Shown here: positions 61,435 to 64,000 of the stretch, in pieces
How the letters are laid out: every line of letters starts with the position of its first letter
Position numbering within the stretch: position 1 is the first letter of the stretch
NCBI RefSeq assembly: GCF_020991085.1
Contig: NZ_CP087720.1
Location: 62,001 to 126,000, forward strand
Source: Roseomonas sp. OT10
Lineage (GTDB): Bacteria; Pseudomonadota; Alphaproteobacteria; Acetobacterales; Acetobacteraceae
DNA length: 64,000 nt
Direction: 5' to 3'
Position numbers and translations under genes: made by a program
Notes under the pieces: generated by a model
Database searches by the model: none
What the model was told of the DNA's origin: nothing
The model's input: only the letters and a program-made list of their open reading frames with translations

Positions 61435-62894
61435 CTGAGCTCGGCTTTGGCCATCTGAGGCGGGCGTAGGCGGCGAGGCGGGTGACTGGCTAGGCTGGCG
61501 TGTCCCCGCCAAGAGACGCCGCCATGCTTCACTTGCCCTCCCGCTTCGCCGCGGTGATCCTGAGCTTTGCGCCGCTGTTTTTCCAGCGCAGTTGGCGACA
61601 CGCCGAGGTGCTGCTGATCGGGGGCATCCTGGCGCCGGGCAAACGTACGGTGACCAGCCTGCTGCAGATCAGCGGGCTCGTGCGGGAGCGGCGCTTTGTG
61701 AACTTTCATCGGGTGCTGAACCGGGCAGTCTGGAGCCCCAGGGCTGCATCGCGTGTTCTGCTGGGGCACCTGATCGCGGCCTTCGCACCTGGCGGGCCAG
61801 TCGTCCTGGGCATTGACGACACTATTGAGCGCCGCCGCGGCAAGCGGATTGCAGCGCTCGGCATCTACCGTGACCCGGTGCGCTCCAGCCACGGCCACTT
61901 CGCGAAGGCTTCTGGCCTGCGTTGGATCAGCCTGATGCTCTTGGCGCCTGTTCCCTGGGCCGGTCGGGTTTGGGCACTGCCTTTCCTGTCCGCGCTGGCG
62001 CCCTCGGAGCGGTACTGTCGCGAGCGGGGCCAGCGGCACAAGAAGCTCACCGACTGGGCCCGCCAACTCATTCTGCAGACACGCCGATGGCTTCCAGGGC
62101 GCGACATCGTGCTGGTCGGCGACAGCGGCTTTGCGGCCCTGGAACTGCTGGCTGCCCTGACCCGGCACAGGATCACCGGGATCACGCGCCTGCGGCTCGA
62201 CGCGGCACTCTATGACCCGGCGCCACCCCGGCTGCCCGGCACCAACGGTCGACCCCGCACCAAAGGGGCGCGGAAGCCCAACCTATCCGAGGTGCTGGTT
62301 GGCACCGACACGCACTGGCAGCGTGTGGTGATCCCAGGCTGGTATGGGGAGGGGGAGCGTGGCGTGGAGATCTGCTCGGCCACGGCCGTGTGGCGCCATA
62401 GTGGGATGCCCATCGTGCCGATCCGCTGGGTGCTGGTCCGTGATCCGCACCATCGGTTCGAGCCGCAGGCCCTGCTGTGCACCGAGCCTGACCAGACGCC
62501 CGAGCAGATCCTGCGTTGGTTCATCCAGCGCTGGCAACTGGAGGTGACCTTTCAGGAGACCAGGGTTCATCTCGGTGTCGAGACACAGCGGCAGTGGTCG
62601 GACCCCGCCATCGCCCGCACCACGCCATGCCTGCTTGGGGTATTCTCGCTCGTCACCCTCCTGGCCGCCCAGCTCAGGCCCTCAGAACGCAATGCCGCAG
62701 CGAGCAGCGCGTGGTACCGCAAGGAACGCCCGACCTTCAGCGACACCCTCGCCGCCGTGCGGCGGCACATCTGGTGCGAGCAAGGTTTCCTCACATCCCG
62801 GCACGGAGGTCACGGCGCAAAACCTCGGCGAGCACTCCAGCACGCCTGGACTTACGCACTCTGTCACGCCGCCTAATGGCCAAAGTCGAGCTGA
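61435..62894 (+). mobile_element. IS701/IS4-like element, right tip split by IS5
   Basis: CTGAGCTCGGCTTTGGCCAT (61435-61454) recurs inverted at 62876-62895 with 18 of 20 matches, defining the ends. IS5 copy 6 inserted into the last bases of the right end (TGA at 62892-62894), so this end is now broken across the IS5. No clear target duplication was found. Confidence 0.75.
61524..62876 (+). CDS. IS701/IS4-like DDE transposase
   Basis: 450 residues from ATG 61524 (the frame is open from 61500). Asp pair in VVLGIDDTIERRRGKRIAAL, GIYRDPVRSSHGHFAKASGL, Asp in IVLVGDSGFAALELL, and Glu in RWQLEVTFQETRVHLGVETQ. Complete protein; transposition may fail because the right end is damaged. Confidence 0.88.
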   Translation: MLHLPSRFAAVILSFAPLFFQRSWRHAEVLLIGGILAPGKRTVTSLLQISGLVRERRFVNFHRVLNRAVWSPRAASRVLLGHLIAAFAPGGPVVLGIDDTIERRRGKRIAALGIYRDPVRSSHGHFAKASGLRWISLMLLAPVPWAGRVWALPFLSALAPSERYCRERGQRHKKLTDWARQLILQTRRWLPGRDIVLVGDSGFAALELLAALTRHRITGITRLRLDAALYDPAPPRLPGTNGRPRTKGARKPNLSEVLVGTDTHWQRVVIPGWYGEGERGVEICSATAVWRHSGMPIVPIRWVLVRDPHHRFEPQALLCTEPDQTPEQILRWFIQRWQLEVTFQETRVHLGVETQRQWSDPAIARTTPCLLGVFSLVTLLAAQLRPSERNAAASSAWYRKERPTFSDTLAAVRRHIWCEQGFLTSRHGGHGAKPRRALQHAWTYALCHAA

Positions 62895-63848
62895 GAGTCT
62901 GATTCATAATTATCCGGCGTGATTTCATGGCCTTGCGATGCGGCGTGCGAAGAGCTGGATCGAGGCGATGAAGAGCCATGCGGTAGCCGATGCGATGGTC
63001 TGCTCGAAGTCCTTGGCGAGGCGGCGGTTCCGATTGAGCCAAGCCAGTGTGCGTTCGACAACCCAACGGCGCGGGAGGACGACAAACCCTCTTGCGGCAT
63101 CTGACCGTTTGACGATCTCGACGGTCCATTTGCCGATCCGCCGGAGGGCGTCCCTGAGCTTGTCGCCAGCATATCCACCATCGGCGAAGACATGGCGCAG
63201 CCACGGGAAGCGCTTGATGATCTCGGCCAGCACCAGCGGCGCACCGTCACGGTCCTGGATGTCGGCGGTGTGGACTACCGCATGGACGAGATTGCCGTCG
63301 GTGTCGGTCAGGATGTGGCGCTTGCGGCCCTTGGTCTTCTTGCCCGCATCATAGCCCCGAGGTCCGCCGCTTTCCGTGGTTTTGACGCTTTGGCTGTCGA
63401 TTACCCCGGCGCTGGGCGAGGCTTCGCGACCCGTCCCCTCACGGGCGATCAGCAACAGAGCATGGTTCAATGACAACCACAGCCTATTGTCCCGCCACAG
63501 GTAGAACCAGCGCCGCACCGTCGAGACCGGCGGAAAGCAGGGCGGCAGCATCCGCCACGGCAGGCCGCCACGCAGCAGATACAGGATCGCCTCGACAATC
63601 CGCCTGAGTGGCCACTTGCGCGGGCGGCCCACATGCGATGCTGGCGGAAAGAACGGCTCCAGCAGTGCCCATTCGGCATCGGTCAAATCGCTTGGCAAAG
63701 CCAGTTCCGCACGGGCATACTGCGCCCGAGTGGTATCGGTCCACATCGTTGATCTCCGGAAGTTTTCGCAAAAACCCCTGAATCAATGACCTGGGCTGGC
63801 GTCAAGCTAACCCGCTGATACCACTCAACTTAATTTCGGATCAGGCTC
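62895..63848 (-). mobile_element. IS5-family element, copy 6 of 6
   Basis: Target duplication TGA at 62892-62894 and 63849-63851. It sits in the terminal repeat of the IS701/IS4-like element. Bases 63852-64000 beyond it show no gene on either strand. Confidence 0.95.
62925..63746 (-). CDS. IS5-family transposase (copy 6)
   Basis: Identical predicted product to the other five copies; convergent with the IS701/IS4-like transposase. Confidence 0.95.
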   Translation of the reverse strand: MWTDTTRAQYARAELALPSDLTDAEWALLEPFFPPASHVGRPRKWPLRRIVEAILYLLRGGLPWRMLPPCFPPVSTVRRWFYLWRDNRLWLSLNHALLLIAREGTGREASPSAGVIDSQSVKTTESGGPRGYDAGKKTKGRKRHILTDTDGNLVHAVVHTADIQDRDGAPLVLAEIIKRFPWLRHVFADGGYAGDKLRDALRRIGKWTVEIVKRSDAARGFVVLPRRWVVERTLAWLNRNRRLAKDFEQTIASATAWLFIASIQLFARRIARP

Positions 63849-64000
63849 TGAGAGCCTGCTCTGCAAGTCCCTGCTGACCAGACCGGGCACGCTTTTCCCG
63901 CTCGCCGGCGGGCACAAAGGGAGAACTTCGGGCCATTTGGAAGGTCTCGATACGACTTAGCTGCTCAAGATTTTCCCACATTGGGCCCAGAGGGGGCTTT

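Noticed and set aside
56597-63848. Composite transposon bounded by inverted IS5 copies 5 and 6, carrying catabolic genes
   Set aside because: Each IS5 has its own adjacent TGA duplication, as expected for two independent insertions, and copy 6 lies inside another IS. The outer flanks also happen to be TGA, so the idea is not fully excluded, but nothing requires it.
1-64000. CRISPR array
   Set aside because: The only repeated blocks are IS elements, their ends and a few short motifs; no regularly spaced identical repeats with unique spacers were seen.
1-64000. tRNA, rRNA or plasmid replication initiator genes
   Set aside because: No tRNA-like cloverleaf anticodon/T-loop pattern, rRNA stretch or recognisable Rep protein was found by reading; the replicon type stays open.

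Overview
The window is GC-rich DNA that looks like part of a large accessory plasmid (or plasmid-derived island) of an alphaproteobacterium. Codon use, the MobF relaxase, the IS families and the metal and catabolic genes fit a Rhodospirillales/Acetobacteraceae-type host, but no rRNA, tRNA or replication gene is present to fix the taxon. Its dominant property is transposon load. I find six copies of one 954-bp IS5-family element with identical predicted transposases, a second 914-bp IS5-family element, two copies of a 1330-bp IS3-family element (one inserted in the other), one IS1380, two IS256, one IS21, one IS66 and one IS701/IS4-like element. For most of them I could read exact ends and target-site duplications and rejoin the interrupted genes in frame.

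Layout. 1-3.5 kb: Ni/Co-type metal cluster (membrane anchor protein, HupE/UreJ, His-rich exported protein, CsoR/RcnR repressor with a palindromic operator, RcnA-like exporter, YqaA-like protein). 3.8-4.8 kb: IS5 copy 1. 5.2-14.9 kb: plasmid transfer genes. A leftward operon carries a lytic transglycosylase, membrane proteins and a ParA/TraL-like protein with a degenerate P-loop. It diverges from a MobF relaxase across a repeat-rich spacer that is my oriT candidate. 15.0-19.9 kb: an Xre-RES toxin-antitoxin pair broken by IS5 and by the nested IS3 pair. 19.9-22.7 kb: IS1380, then a tyrosine recombinase preceded by a dif/lox-like 12-6-12 bp site.

23.2-34.1 kb is a defense island read leftward: Fic protein, OLD-family ATPase/Toprim nuclease and UvrD-like helicase (a Gabija-like pair), then a DUF4365/PD-(D/E)XK-APAZ protein and a short prokaryotic Argonaute (a SPARDA-type pair). 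The helicase, the APAZ protein and the Argonaute each carry one IS5-family insertion with a clean 3-bp TNA duplication. Removing each insertion restores a full-length frame, so the island looks recently disarmed. 34.8-38.6 kb: a tight four-gene operon (SF2 helicase, HTH protein, DUF2786 protein, SprT-like zinc protein) of unknown function, followed by two HU-family genes.

39.4-52.3 kb: remnant of an I-type (Dot/Icm, IncI Trb-like) transfer module. The coupling protein (DotL/TrbC) is intact. DotM/TrbA is interrupted by IS256 and truncated by an IS21, and that IS21 itself contains an IS66 and a second IS256; a DsbC/TrbB-like gene is truncated on the far side. 52.3-61.1 kb: a catabolic patch (class II aldolase fragment, aromatic-ring FAD monooxygenase, MarR regulator, exported alpha/beta hydrolase, aldehyde dehydrogenase, M20 peptidase, a decayed substrate-binding protein) with IS5 copy 5 inside it. 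61.4-63.9 kb: an IS701/IS4-like element whose right tip is split by IS5 copy 6. The last 150 bases hold no recognisable gene.
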